From contig CAZYVT010000080.1 of the NCBI GenBank assembly GCA_964651335.1, positions 1-14,897 on the forward strand: DNA of 14,897 bases, read 5' to 3'. The stretch comes from 2-02-FULL-66-14 sp964651335. Its GTDB lineage: Bacteria; Pseudomonadota; Gammaproteobacteria; Burkholderiales; SG8-39. The notes beneath the pieces were generated by a model that saw nothing but the letters and a program-made list of their open reading frames with translations, ran no database searches and was not told the origin of the DNA. Below, one piece after another: positions 1-7,971 of the stretch. The translations under genes and the position numbers were made by a program. The stretch's first letter is position 1. Each line of letters begins with the position of its first letter.

Positions 1-118
1 CCGACTCGAGCGTGATGAGCGACTGTTCCTTCGCTACCGCGTCGCCTGGCTTGACGAGTACTTCGATGACTTCGATGTCCTTGAAGTCCCCGATGTCCGG
101 AACGAGCACTTCCTTCAT
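1..118 (-). CDS. aceF: Pyruvate dehydrogenase E2 (dihydrolipoyllysine acetyltransferase), N-terminal fragment
   Basis: Only the first 39 codons are present; the gene runs off the left edge of the window. The peptide begins MKEVLVPDIGDF and continues through VKPGD to LITLES, which is the first half of a biotinyl/lipoyl domain. The acceptor lysine normally follows the LES motif directly, so it lies just outside the window. In the pyruvate dehydrogenase complex, E2 takes the acetyl group from E1 on its lipoyl arm and passes it to CoA. The ATG shares the sequence ATGA with the aceE stop codon (116-118 against 115-117), so the two genes are very likely translationally coupled in one mRNA. Another lipoyl-domain enzyme, such as a 2-oxoglutarate dehydrogenase E2, is excluded in practice by the aceE neighbour. 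Confidence 0.93.
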   Translation of the reverse strand, partial: MKEVLVPDIGDFKDIEVIEVLVKPGDAVAKEQSLITLES

Positions 119-2802
119 ACCGTTGTCGGATCCGGCTTGTTCGGGTCAATGCCGTATTTCCCGATCGCGTCGGCGACGGTTTTCGCCTTCCCTTCACCTG
201 ACTCGGCGAGCGCCTTGAGCGCCGCGACCGCCACGAAGTAACGATTCACCTCGAAGAAGTGGCGCAACTTGGCGCGCGAGTCCGAGCGCCCGAAGCCGTC
301 GGTTCCGAGCACCCGATAGACGCGGTCGCGCGGCACGAACGGCCGGATCTGATCGGCGAACGCTTTCATGTAGTCGCTCGCGGCGACTACCGGGCCCGCC
401 CGTTTTTCGAGGCACTGCGATACATGCGGCTGCCGCGGCTTTTCCTCGGGATGGAGCAGATTCCAGCGGTCTGCCGCGAGCCCGTCGCGCCTCAATTCGG
501 TGAAGCTGGTCGCGCTCCACACATCCGCCGCGATTCCCCAGTCGCTCTCCAGCAGCTCGGCCGCGGCGAGGACCTCGCGCAGGATCGTTCCGCAACCAAG
601 GAGCTGCACCCGCGCTCTCGCCTTCGAGTTCGATTCGCGCAACAGGTACATCCCCTTGAGGATCCCTTCCTCGCAGCCGGAGCGCAGCGGCGGATGCTGG
701 TAGTTCTCGTTCATCACGGTGACGTAGTAATAGACGTCCTCCTGCTCTGCCACCATGCGGCGCAGCCCGTCGTGAATGATGACGGCGAGCTCGTAGCCGT
801 ACGTCGGGTCGTACGAGACGCAATTCGGGATCACCGAGGCGAGAATGTGCGAATGCCCGTCCTCGTGCTGCAGGCCCTCGCCATTCAGCGTGGTGCGCCC
901 CGCCGTTCCTCCAAGAAGGAAGCCGCGCGCCCGCTGGTCCGCTGCCCCCCATGCCAGGTCGCCGACCCGCTGCAGCCCGAACATCGAGTAGAAGATGTAG
1001 AACGGGACCGTCACCACGTTGGTGTGGCTGTACGAAGTCGCGGCGGCGATCCACGAGGACATCGCCCCGGGCTCGTTGATTCCTTCCTCGAGGATCTGCC
1101 CGGCCTTGTCTTCGCGGTAGTACATCACCTGGTCCCTGTCCACCGGCTCGTACTTCTGCCCTTCCGACGAGTAGATGCCGAGCTGCCGGAACATCCCTTC
1201 CATGCCGAAGGTGCGTGCCTCGTCCGGCACGATCGGAACGACGTATTTGCCTATGCCCTTGTCGCGCACCAGCGCCGTGAGGATGCGTACGAACGCCATC
1301 GTGGTGGAGATCTCGCGCCCCTCGCCCGAACCCTTCAGGATCTGGTCGAAAACCTGGAGCGGCGGCACCACCGGCACCGAGTCGGCTTTCCTCCGCCGCT
1401 GCGGCAAAAAACCGCCGAGCGCCTGACGCCGAGCATGCAAGTACTTCATCTCCGGAGACTCGGCGGGCGGGATGTAGAACGGCAGTTCCTCCAGCTTGTC
1501 GTCCGGGATCGGGACGTTGAATCGGTCGCGCACTTCGCGAATCGTCGCCAGATCCACCTTCTTGAGCTGGTGGGTCGGGTTTTTCGCCTGGCCCTGCTTG
1601 CCGAGGCCGAAACCCTTGATCGTCTTGGCAAGGATCACCGTCGGCTGGTCTTTGTGCTTCACCGCCGCGCTGTACGCGGCGTAGATCTTGTGCGGGTCGT
1701 GGCCGCCGCGGTTCAGGCGCCAGATGTCCTCATCGGTCATGCGCGAAACCATCTCCAGAAGCTTCGGATGCTTGCCGAAGAAGTGCTTGCGCACGTAGGC
1801 GCCGTCGTTGGCCTTGTAATTCTGGTATTCGCCGTCTACCGTTTCCTCCATCACGCGGCGCAGGATCCCTTCGTTGTCGCGCGCAAGAAGCGGGTCCCAG
1901 TACGAGCCCCAGATCAGCTTGATCACGTTCCAGCCCGCGCCGCGGAAATTCCCCTCGAGCTCCTGGATGATCTTGCCGTTGCCGCGCACCGGGCCGTCCA
2001 GCCGCTGGAGATTGCAATTGACGATGAAAATGAGGTTGTCGAGCTTCTCGCGCGCCGCCATCGAGATTGCGCCCACGGATTCGGGCTCGTCCATCTCGCC
2101 GTCGCCGCAAAACACCCACACCTTGCGGTTCGCGGTGTCGGCCAGCTCGCGCGCGTGCAGATATTTCAGGTAACGCGCCATGTAGATCGCCTGGATCGGG
2201 CCGAGACCCATCGACACGGTGGGAAACTGCCAGTAGTCCGGCATCAGCCATGGGTGCGGATAGGACGACACACCCTTGCCGTCCACATCGCGGCGAAAGT
2301 TGATCAGTTGCTCCTCGGAGAAGCGGCCTTCGAGAAGTCCCCGAGCGTAGATTCCGGGCGAGGAATGGCCCTGGAAATACACCAGGTCGCCGCCGTGGCC
2401 CTCATGCGGGGCGTTCCAGAAATGCTGCTGCCCGATGCCGAACATGTTCGCCACCGAAGCGAAACTCGCAATGTGGCCGCCCAATTCGTCGTCGTTCCGG
2501 TTGGCACGCGCCACCATGACCATGGCGTTCCAGCGGCAATAGGAACGAATTCGTTCCTCGAGCGCGAAATCCCCCGTCGAGCGTTCCTCCATGTGCGTCG
2601 GGATGGTGTTGATGTAAGGCGTGTTCGCGGAAAACGGGATGTATGCGCCCGACATGCGCGCTTTTTCGACCAGCTTCTCGAGCAGGAAGTGGGCGCGCTC
2701 GGGACCTTCGCGGTCAAGCACTGCCTCGAGCGCGTCGAGCCATTCCTGGGTTTCCAGAGCGTCGGGGTCGTTGGCGGCAGGCTGCTGTGGAACGGCGGAC
2801 AT
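115..2802 (-). CDS. aceE: Pyruvate dehydrogenase E1 component, homodimeric type
   Basis: A thiamine-diphosphate enzyme of 895 residues (E. coli AceE is 887) that decarboxylates pyruvate and reductively acetylates the lipoyl arm of E2, feeding acetyl-CoA to the TCA cycle. The cofactor motif GDGEMDEPES starts near residue 233 and closes with NCNLQ near 262-266, the GDG-to-N spacing of ThDP enzymes. A GGHDPHKIYAAY segment lies near 366-377, and the C-terminal half carries the conserved EGINEPGAMSSW and LQHEDGHSH segments. I chose the ATG at 2802 (MSAVPQQ) because GGAG lies six bases upstream of it; the reading frame stays open another 33 codons upstream, but that part looks like leader. A strong sigma70-type promoter lies about 140 bases upstream, giving a long leader. 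The stop overlaps the aceF start. No frameshift or missing catalytic block was seen. Confidence 0.98.
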   Translation of the reverse strand: MSAVPQQPAANDPDALETQEWLDALEAVLDREGPERAHFLLEKLVEKARMSGAYIPFSANTPYINTIPTHMEERSTGDFALEERIRSYCRWNAMVMVARANRNDDELGGHIASFASVANMFGIGQQHFWNAPHEGHGGDLVYFQGHSSPGIYARGLLEGRFSEEQLINFRRDVDGKGVSSYPHPWLMPDYWQFPTVSMGLGPIQAIYMARYLKYLHARELADTANRKVWVFCGDGEMDEPESVGAISMAAREKLDNLIFIVNCNLQRLDGPVRGNGKIIQELEGNFRGAGWNVIKLIWGSYWDPLLARDNEGILRRVMEETVDGEYQNYKANDGAYVRKHFFGKHPKLLEMVSRMTDEDIWRLNRGGHDPHKIYAAYSAAVKHKDQPTVILAKTIKGFGLGKQGQAKNPTHQLKKVDLATIREVRDRFNVPIPDDKLEELPFYIPPAESPEMKYLHARRQALGGFLPQRRRKADSVPVVPPLQVFDQILKGSGEGREISTTMAFVRILTALVRDKGIGKYVVPIVPDEARTFGMEGMFRQLGIYSSEGQKYEPVDRDQVMYYREDKAGQILEEGINEPGAMSSWIAAATSYSHTNVVTVPFYIFYSMFGLQRVGDLAWGAADQRARGFLLGGTAGRTTLNGEGLQHEDGHSHILASVIPNCVSYDPTYGYELAVIIHDGLRRMVAEQEDVYYYVTVMNENYQHPPLRSGCEEGILKGMYLLRESNSKARARVQLLGCGTILREVLAAAELLESDWGIAADVWSATSFTELRRDGLAADRWNLLHPEEKPRQPHVSQCLEKRAGPVVAASDYMKAFADQIRPFVPRDRVYRVLGTDGFGRSDSRAKLRHFFEVNRYFVAVAALKALAESGEGKAKTVADAIGKYGIDPNKPDPTTV

Positions 2803-2923
2803 GGCGGTCTCCAGCCTCAAGATCTGCGGAAACAGGCGGTACGGGTCAAAGCGTGCCGCGAAGGATTCGTCGGAACAATCGACCGATCGACGTGCGCACA
2901 AAGCTTAATACGCCCATCGGGAG

Positions 2924-2952
2924 CGGACAAACACCTGATTTCGCATTATAAA
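2924..2952 (+). promoter_or_regulatory. Predicted sigma70 promoter of the folD operon
   Basis: A -35-like box CGGACA (2924-2929, four of six consensus bases) and a -10 box TATAAA (2947-2952) are separated by 17 bases. Transcription would start near 2959, about 60 bases before the folD ATG. The -10 box overlaps that of the divergent aceE promoter by four bases, so RNA polymerase cannot occupy both at once. Confidence 0.5.
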
Positions 2953-2973
2953 ATTCACTCCCGCAATATGCAA
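2945..2973 (-). promoter_or_regulatory. Predicted sigma70 promoter of aceE-aceF
   Basis: On the minus strand, a -35 box TTGCAT (2973-2968) and a perfect -10 box TATAAT (2950-2945) are separated by exactly 17 bases. Transcription would start near 2938, leaving a leader of about 136 bases before the aceE ATG at 2802. The -10 region is shared with the oppositely facing folD promoter. I see no PdhR-type operator nearby. This is a sequence match only. Confidence 0.7.
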
Positions 2974-3019
2974 ATCTGCGCGATGGTAGACTCGCGCCCC
3001 CTCGGCTATCCCCTCCCTC

Positions 3020-3874
3020 ATGTCCGCAAGAATCATCGACGGCAAGGCGTTGGCCGCGGAAGTGCGCGCATCTGCCAGAGCGGCGGTGGAGCGCCTCGTG
3101 GGGCGCGGCATTCGCCCGGGACTCGCGGTCATTCTCGCCGGCGACGACTCCGCGTCGCGCGCCTACGTGAGACACAAGGTGAAGGCTTGCGCGGAGACGG
3201 GGCTGCGCTCGGAATTGCACGAATTCGCCGCGGACGTTGCCGAGAGCGCGCTGCTCGAACGCATCGCGGCGTTCAACCGGGACCCGCAGGTGCACGGCAT
3301 CCTGGTGCAGTTGCCGCTGCCCCGGCACGTGAATGCCGCGCACATCATCGAGTCCGTTTCGCCGGCGAAGGATGTGGACGGATTTCATCCTCAAAACCTC
3401 GGTGCCCTTGTCTCCGGCCGGCCCGTATTCGTCCCGTGCACACCGGCCGCAGTCATGCGGCTGCTGGAGCGCGAAGCTGTGCCGCTCGAGGGCCGGCACG
3501 CCGTGGTGCTCGGCCGGTCCAGTATTGTCGGCAAACCGATGGCGCTGCTGCTGCTGCAAAGGGACGCCACGGTCACGATCTGCCATTCGAAGACGGCGCA
3601 ACTCCGCGACGTAACGCGCCAAGCGGACGTACTGGTCGCAGCTGTCGGGCGCGCGAAGCTTGTCACCGCGGACATGGTCAAACCCGGAGCCTGCGTGATT
3701 GACGTCGGCATCAATCGCCTTGCTGACGGCAGCCTCGCGGGCGACGTCGAGTTCGCCGCCGTGAAGGAAATCGCGAGCCTGATTACGCCGGTACCGGGCG
3801 GCGTCGGACCAATGACCGTCGCGATGCTCATCTGCAACACCGTGGACGCCGCAACGCGCTCGTGCAATGGCTGA
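3020..3874 (+). CDS. folD: Bifunctional methylenetetrahydrofolate dehydrogenase / methenyltetrahydrofolate cyclohydrolase
   Basis: A cytosolic enzyme of 284 residues, the usual FolD length. It oxidises 5,10-methylene-THF with NADP and hydrolyses the methenyl product to 10-formyl-THF, supplying one-carbon units for purine and formyl-methionine synthesis. The start MSARIIDGKALAAEV is the family N-terminus. The catalytic YVRHKVKAC block (Tyr49, Lys53) is present, as are VQLPLP near 96-101, KDVDGFHP near 117-124, the dinucleotide-binding GRSSIVGKP at 165-173, and the C-terminal signature PGGVGPMT at 259-266. The gene faces away from aceE and leads a plus-strand cluster; its stop (3872-3874) lies just seven bases before the chosen prlC start. 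All expected catalytic residues are intact, so I infer a normal housekeeping enzyme. Confidence 0.97.
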   Translation: MSARIIDGKALAAEVRASARAAVERLVGRGIRPGLAVILAGDDSASRAYVRHKVKACAETGLRSELHEFAADVAESALLERIAAFNRDPQVHGILVQLPLPRHVNAAHIIESVSPAKDVDGFHPQNLGALVSGRPVFVPCTPAAVMRLLEREAVPLEGRHAVVLGRSSIVGKPMALLLLQRDATVTICHSKTAQLRDVTRQADVLVAAVGRAKLVTADMVKPGACVIDVGINRLADGSLAGDVEFAAVKEIASLITPVPGGVGPMTVAMLICNTVDAATRSCNG

Positions 3875-3881
3875 GGACGGC

Positions 3882-5948
3882 ATGAATCCTCTGCTCGATT
3901 TCTCGGTGCTGCCGCGCTTTGCGGAACTCCGGCCCGAGCATGTCGCGCCGGCGATCGATCGGCTGCTTGCGGATGCGCGTGACGTGGTGATACGCGCCGA
4001 GCAGGCGCCCCCGACGTGGACCGCGTTTGTCGAGCCGCTCGATGATGCGAACGAGCGCCTTGCGCGAGCCTGGAGCCAGGTCTCCCACCTGCATGCGGTG
4101 ATGGACAGCCCGGAGCTGCGCACCGTGTACAACGAAAGCCTCCCCCGGGTCACGCAGTATTGGACCGAGCTGGGGCAAAACCTGGCGCTGTTCCGGAAAT
4201 ACCGCGATTTGCGAGACTCCCCTGGCTACGAGGCGCTCGGCCGCGCGCGCTGCAAGATCGTGGAGAATGCGCTGCGCGACTTCCGGCTCGGCGGCGCCGA
4301 GCTGTCCACGGACCGCAAGATCCGCTTCATCGCCATCCAGCGGGAGCTGGCGACGCTCTCGGCGAAATTCTCCGAGAATCTGCTCGACGCGACAAACGCG
4401 TTCTCGATCGTCCTCGAAGACGACCAACGCCTCGACGGCATCCCGGAGGACGCGCTGGCCGCCGCACAGGAAGCCGCGGAGCGGGACGGCAAGAAGGGAT
4501 GGAAGTTCACGCTGCACATGCCGTCCTGGTTTCCGGTGATGCAGTATGCGAAGGACCGGGCGCTGCGCGAGACCATGTACCGCGAGAGCGTTACCCGCGC
4601 CTCCGAGCTGGGCAGGCCGGAGCGCGACAACACGCCGCTCATTGCGCGGATCCTGAAGTTGCGCAACGAGGCGGCGCAGCTGCTCGGCTACCGCAATCAC
4701 GCCGAAGTGTCGCTGGTGCCGAAGATGGCAAGCACCCCGGAGGAGGCGCTCGGGTTCCTGCGCGACCTGGCGCGCCGCGCGCGGCCCTTTGCCGAACGCG
4801 ATGCCTCGGAGCTGCGCAGCTTCGCGCGCGGGCAGCTGGGGCTGGCCGAACTGCAGGCCTGGGACGTGCCGTACGCGTCCGAGCAGCTGCGCAAGCAGCG
4901 ATTTGATTTTTCGGACCATGAGGTGAAGCAATACTTCCCGGAAACGCGGGTCGTGCCGGGAATGTTCAGCCTTGTGGAGAAGCTTTACGGCATCCGGATG
5001 GTCGAGGAACAGGCGCACGCCTGGCACGCGAACGTGCGCTCTTTTGAGGTCCACGACGCCGCGCCCGCCGGAGCCGCGCCCGCGAGCCTCGGGGCCGGCA
5101 CCTTGATCGGCCGCTTCTTCACCGATCTGTACGCGCGCGAATCCAAGCGCGGCGGCGCCTGGATGGACGAGGCGGTCGCGCGCCGGAAAAAAGCCGACTG
5201 CACTCAGACGCCGGTCGCCTATCTGATCTGCAATTTCGCGCCCCCGGTCGGCGGCAAGCCGGCGCTGTTCTCGCACGATGACGTGATCACGCTGTTTCAC
5301 GAGTTCGGCCACGGCCTGCACCTGCTGCTCACGCGCGTGGACGAGCTCGGCGTATCGGGCCTCTCGGGCGTGGAGTGGGACGCCGTCGAGCTGCCCAGCC
5401 AGTTCATGGAAAACTTCTGCTGGGAGTGGGAAGTGCTCGCGCCGATGTGCGGGCACGTCGATACCGGCGCGCCGCTGCCGCGCGGGCTGTTCGACCGGAT
5501 GCTTGCCGCAAAGAACTTTCAGGCGGGCCTCGCGATGCTCCGGCAGATCGAGTTCGCGATCTTCGACATGCGGCTGCATTGCGAATTCGATCCGCAAGCG
5601 GGCTCGAGCGCCCTCGAACTGCTCGACGAGGTGCGGCGCGAGGTCGCGGTGCTCCTGCCGCCGGCGTATAACCGCTTCCCGAACGGCTTTTCTCACATCT
5701 TCGCCGGCGGATATGCCGCGGGCTACTACAGCTACAAGTGGGCGGAAGTGCTCTCCGCGGACGCCTACGGCGAGTTCGAGGAGAACGGGGTGCTCGATCC
5801 GAACACCGGCGCGCGCTTCCGCGACGAGGTACTTGCGGTCGGCGGAAGCCGGCCTGCCGCGGAATCGTTCCGCGCCTTTCGCCGTCGAGAGCCGCGCGTC
5901 GAGGCGCTGCTGCGGCACAATGGTATGATCCCTGCATCGTCTGCGTGA
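3882..5948 (+). CDS. prlC: Oligopeptidase A (M3 family zinc metallopeptidase)
   Basis: A protein of 688 residues (E. coli PrlC is about 680). It is a cytosolic zinc endopeptidase that degrades short peptides, including cleaved signal peptides. The zinc site is HEFGHGLH at about residues 473-480, with the third ligand Glu503 in VEWDAVELPSQ about 26 residues after the second histidine, as in M3 peptidases. The N-terminus MNPLLDFSVLPRF and the RPEHVAPAI segment match the PrlC/OpdA type. I chose the ATG at 3882 because GAGG lies five bases upstream and family members begin MxNPLL. An in-frame ATG at 3867 would overlap folD by eight bases and is the alternative. There is no signal peptide. It sits directly behind folD and is probably co-transcribed with it. 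Confidence 0.96.
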   Translation: MNPLLDFSVLPRFAELRPEHVAPAIDRLLADARDVVIRAEQAPPTWTAFVEPLDDANERLARAWSQVSHLHAVMDSPELRTVYNESLPRVTQYWTELGQNLALFRKYRDLRDSPGYEALGRARCKIVENALRDFRLGGAELSTDRKIRFIAIQRELATLSAKFSENLLDATNAFSIVLEDDQRLDGIPEDALAAAQEAAERDGKKGWKFTLHMPSWFPVMQYAKDRALRETMYRESVTRASELGRPERDNTPLIARILKLRNEAAQLLGYRNHAEVSLVPKMASTPEEALGFLRDLARRARPFAERDASELRSFARGQLGLAELQAWDVPYASEQLRKQRFDFSDHEVKQYFPETRVVPGMFSLVEKLYGIRMVEEQAHAWHANVRSFEVHDAAPAGAAPASLGAGTLIGRFFTDLYARESKRGGAWMDEAVARRKKADCTQTPVAYLICNFAPPVGGKPALFSHDDVITLFHEFGHGLHLLLTRVDELGVSGLSGVEWDAVELPSQFMENFCWEWEVLAPMCGHVDTGAPLPRGLFDRMLAAKNFQAGLAMLRQIEFAIFDMRLHCEFDPQAGSSALELLDEVRREVAVLLPPAYNRFPNGFSHIFAGGYAAGYYSYKWAEVLSADAYGEFEENGVLDPNTGARFRDEVLAVGGSRPAAESFRAFRRREPRVEALLRHNGMIPASSA
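5921..5929 (+). promoter_or_regulatory. Possible extended -10 promoter inside the 3' end of prlC
   Basis: TGGTATGAT matches the extended -10 pattern TGnTATAAT at all but one position. Transcription would start near 5936, giving the DUF4124-glutaredoxin gene (ATG at 5960) a promoter of its own. There is no clear -35 box, which extended -10 promoters do not always need. It lies inside coding sequence, so chance is a real alternative. Confidence 0.3.
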
Positions 5949-5959
5949 GGAGCGTAACC

Positions 5960-6562
5960 ATGCGAATTGTGCTTGCCGCAATGCTCTGCGCTGCCGCCCT
6001 CGGCGCGAGCGCCCAGATGTACCGCTGGACGGACGAAAAGGGCCGCGTACACGTCACCGACACGCCACCGCCGGCGTCGGCGAAGGGTGTCAAGAAGAGC
6101 GGTGCTCCCGCCGCGGAACCCAGCTCGCCGCAGCCCTCAGGCGCAGAACCCTATGCGCTCCAGCAGGCGCGCACCAATTTTCCGGTCACGCTCTACACGA
6201 CGCCAGGGTGCGAAGGCTGCGATGCCGCGCGCAAGCTGCTCAATGCGCGAGGACTGCCCTTCAAGGAAATCAGCGTCACCGATCCCTCGCAGTTCGAGGA
6301 ATTCAAGAAGGCCGTCGGCAGCAATTCGGTCCCGGCGATCATCGTGGGCAGCACGGTACAGAAGGGGTTCGAGGGTGGCGCCTACCATGCTCTCCTCGAT
6401 GCTGCCGGCTATCCGAAAACCGGAATCCTGCCGCCGCGCAACCAGGCCGAGCCCGCGCCGCCGGAAGCGAAACTGCCCGACGTGAAGCCCGCGCCCCAGC
6501 CTGAGTCCTCAACCGGACCTTACGCCCCCGGGGCCGCACCGCAGCCCGCGAAGAAGAAGTGA
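5960..6562 (+). CDS. Secreted DUF4124-glutaredoxin domain protein
   Basis: A protein of 200 residues. Residues 1-19 form a typical signal peptide (hydrophobic core, GASAQ cleavage region). A DUF4124 segment follows with the family motif YRWTDEKGRVHVTDTPPP at 21-38. After a Pro/Ser/Ala linker comes a glutaredoxin/thioredoxin-fold domain at about 74-150. This has the redox motif CEGC (Cys84, Cys87) and the cis-proline of SVPAII near 125. The C-terminal 45 residues are Pro/Ala/Lys-rich and probably disordered. I infer a periplasmic or envelope thiol-disulfide protein; the substrate is unknown. GAGGAG seven bases before the ATG fixes the start. It lies 11 bases after prlC and 16 before xth. Glutaredoxins are usually cytosolic, so the signal peptide is the unusual point. 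Confidence 0.9.
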   Translation: MRIVLAAMLCAAALGASAQMYRWTDEKGRVHVTDTPPPASAKGVKKSGAPAAEPSSPQPSGAEPYALQQARTNFPVTLYTTPGCEGCDAARKLLNARGLPFKEISVTDPSQFEEFKKAVGSNSVPAIIVGSTVQKGFEGGAYHALLDAAGYPKTGILPPRNQAEPAPPEAKLPDVKPAPQPESSTGPYAPGAAPQPAKKK

Positions 6563-6578
6563 CGTCCGCGGACGCGGG

Positions 6579-7343
6579 ATGAAACTCGCGACCTGGAACG
6601 TCAACTCCCTCAAGGTCCGGCTCCCGCATCTTCTTGACTGGCTCGCGAACGCGCAGCCGGACATCGTCTGTCTGCAGGAAACCAAGCTCGAGGACGGCAA
6701 ATTCCCCCGCGGCGAGATCGAGGCCGCGGGCTACTCGGCATCTTTTTCAGGTCAGAAGACGTACAACGGCGTCGCGATCCTCTCCCGCGTTCCCCTGAGC
6801 GACGCCTCTGCCGGGATTCCGCGATTCGCCGACGAGCAAAAGCGCGTGATCTGCGCCACGTCGGCAGACGCACGCGTCGTTTGCGTCTATGCGCCCAACG
6901 GCCAAGCGGTCGGGTCGGACAAGTATGAATACAAGCTGCGTTGGTACGCCGCGCTGCGCGACTGGCTCAAGAGCGAGCTGACGCGCTACCCGCGCCTCGC
7001 AGTACTCGGCGATTTCAATGTCGCCCCGGAAGACCGCGACGTGCACGATCCGAAAGCCTGGGAAGGTCAAGTGCACGTCTCGGAAGCGGAGCGCGCCGCG
7101 TTCCGCGCCCTGCTCGATCTCGGCCTTAAGGACTCGTTCCGGCTCTTTCCGCAGCCGGAGAAGACGTTTTCGTGGTGGGACTACCGCATGCTGGGATTCC
7201 GGCGCAATGCCGGACTGCGCATCGACCAGATCCTGCTCTCGGCCGACCTGGCGAAGAGCTGCACCGCATGCACGATCGACAAAGCGCCGCGCAAGCTCGA
7301 ACGGCCGAGCGACCACGCGCCCGTGATCGCCGAAATCGATTAA
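6579..7343 (+). CDS. xth: Exodeoxyribonuclease III / AP endonuclease
   Basis: A protein of 254 residues, the usual length for ExoIII of the EEP (endonuclease/exonuclease/phosphatase) fold. It cleaves DNA 5' to abasic sites and has 3' exonuclease and phosphatase activity in base-excision repair. The conserved stations are all visible: TWNVNS with Asn7, LQETK with Glu34 (metal), VYAPNG with Tyr105, GDFNVAP with Asp145 and Asn147, the RIDQ segment with Asp216, and PSDHAPV with the Asp245-His246 catalytic pair. The ATG lies 16 bases after the preceding gene; the Shine-Dalgarno match is poor, so coupling to upstream translation is likely. The final codons GAT TAA overlap the stop of the convergent glutathione transferase gene. 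Whether it corresponds to xthA or to the second ExoIII type found in many proteobacteria cannot be decided here. Confidence 0.95.
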   Translation: MKLATWNVNSLKVRLPHLLDWLANAQPDIVCLQETKLEDGKFPRGEIEAAGYSASFSGQKTYNGVAILSRVPLSDASAGIPRFADEQKRVICATSADARVVCVYAPNGQAVGSDKYEYKLRWYAALRDWLKSELTRYPRLAVLGDFNVAPEDRDVHDPKAWEGQVHVSEAERAAFRALLDLGLKDSFRLFPQPEKTFSWWDYRMLGFRRNAGLRIDQILLSADLAKSCTACTIDKAPRKLERPSDHAPVIAEID

Positions 7344-7951
7344 GCCGTCATCCCCTTTTGCACGCCGGGGCGCGCGGCCATGGCATCGCCCCAGCGTTTC
7401 AGTTCTTGCATTCCGCCTGCTGCCTCAAGGAGCGGTTTTCTGAGCGCGTAATTGGGGTAGAGCATCAGGTCCGCGAACGAGATCTCATCGGCCAGGTACT
7501 CGCGCCCGGCAAGATGCCGGTCGGCGAGGCGGAAATAATTGATCAGCCGGTTCTTGAAGAAATCGATGTTCGCGGCCACTTTCTCCGGCACCACGTTCTC
7601 GGAGAAGAACACCGTGCTGCTCGTGCCCGCGATGTCGCTCGCTGCGAACATGAACCACTGTGCCGCCATCGCGCGCCGCCTGCCGTCGGTGGGGATGTAC
7701 CTGCCGGCCTTCTCGCATGCGTAGACGAGGATCGCGCCCGATTGCGCCAGCGTCAGCGGCTTTCCGCCGGGCCCGTCATGATCGACCATGACCGGGATCG
7801 CGCCCGCGGGGTTGAGTCTGAGGAACTCCGGTTTCTTCTGTTCGCCCTTGGTAATGTCCACTTTGTGCACCCGGTGTTCCAGGCCGCACTCGGCAAGCGC
7901 CACCATGGCGCGCAACCCGTTCGCCGTGCCCCACATGTAAAGATCGATCAT
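7340..7951 (-). CDS. Nu-class (YfcG-like) glutathione S-transferase
   Basis: A cytosolic protein of 203 residues. The N-terminal thioredoxin-fold domain (about 1-83) starts MIDLYMWGTANGL, with Thr9 and Asn11 at the positions that bind glutathione in E. coli YfcG. It continues with the cis-proline AIPVMVDHD near 51-58 and the glutathione-binding AQSGAILVY near 69-77. The helical C-terminal domain carries ISFADLMLYP at 157-166, the N-capping box region of GSTs. YfcG-type proteins act mainly as glutathione-dependent disulfide reductases, so I infer that activity over classical conjugation. GGAGGAGAA directly before the ATG at 7951 is a strong ribosome-binding site. The gene starts 20 bases after the aceB stop and must be in its transcript. 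I do not assign a gene name. Confidence 0.9.
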   Translation of the reverse strand: MIDLYMWGTANGLRAMVALAECGLEHRVHKVDITKGEQKKPEFLRLNPAGAIPVMVDHDGPGGKPLTLAQSGAILVYACEKAGRYIPTDGRRRAMAAQWFMFAASDIAGTSSTVFFSENVVPEKVAANIDFFKNRLINYFRLADRHLAGREYLADEISFADLMLYPNYALRKPLLEAAGGMQELKRWGDAMAARPGVQKGMTA

Positions 7952-7971
7952 CGCTTCTCCTCCAGGTTGAT

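Noticed and set aside
3541..3560. A CTG triplet run inside folD
   Set aside because: Four or five CTG units encode a conserved Leu-rich helix after the GKPMA segment; it is ordinary coding sequence at high GC.
259..3702. A plus-strand open frame of 1147 codons antisense to aceE and running into folD
   Set aside because: It mirrors the codon phase of GC-rich aceE, is rich in Arg/His/Val without any recognisable domain, and overlaps two genes with full sets of catalytic motifs. Long antisense frames are expected at this GC content.
3828..5981. A minus-strand open frame of 717 codons antisense to prlC
   Set aside because: Composition is that of a GC-driven shadow, no start context or family motif is visible, and PrlC on the other strand is intact with its zinc site.
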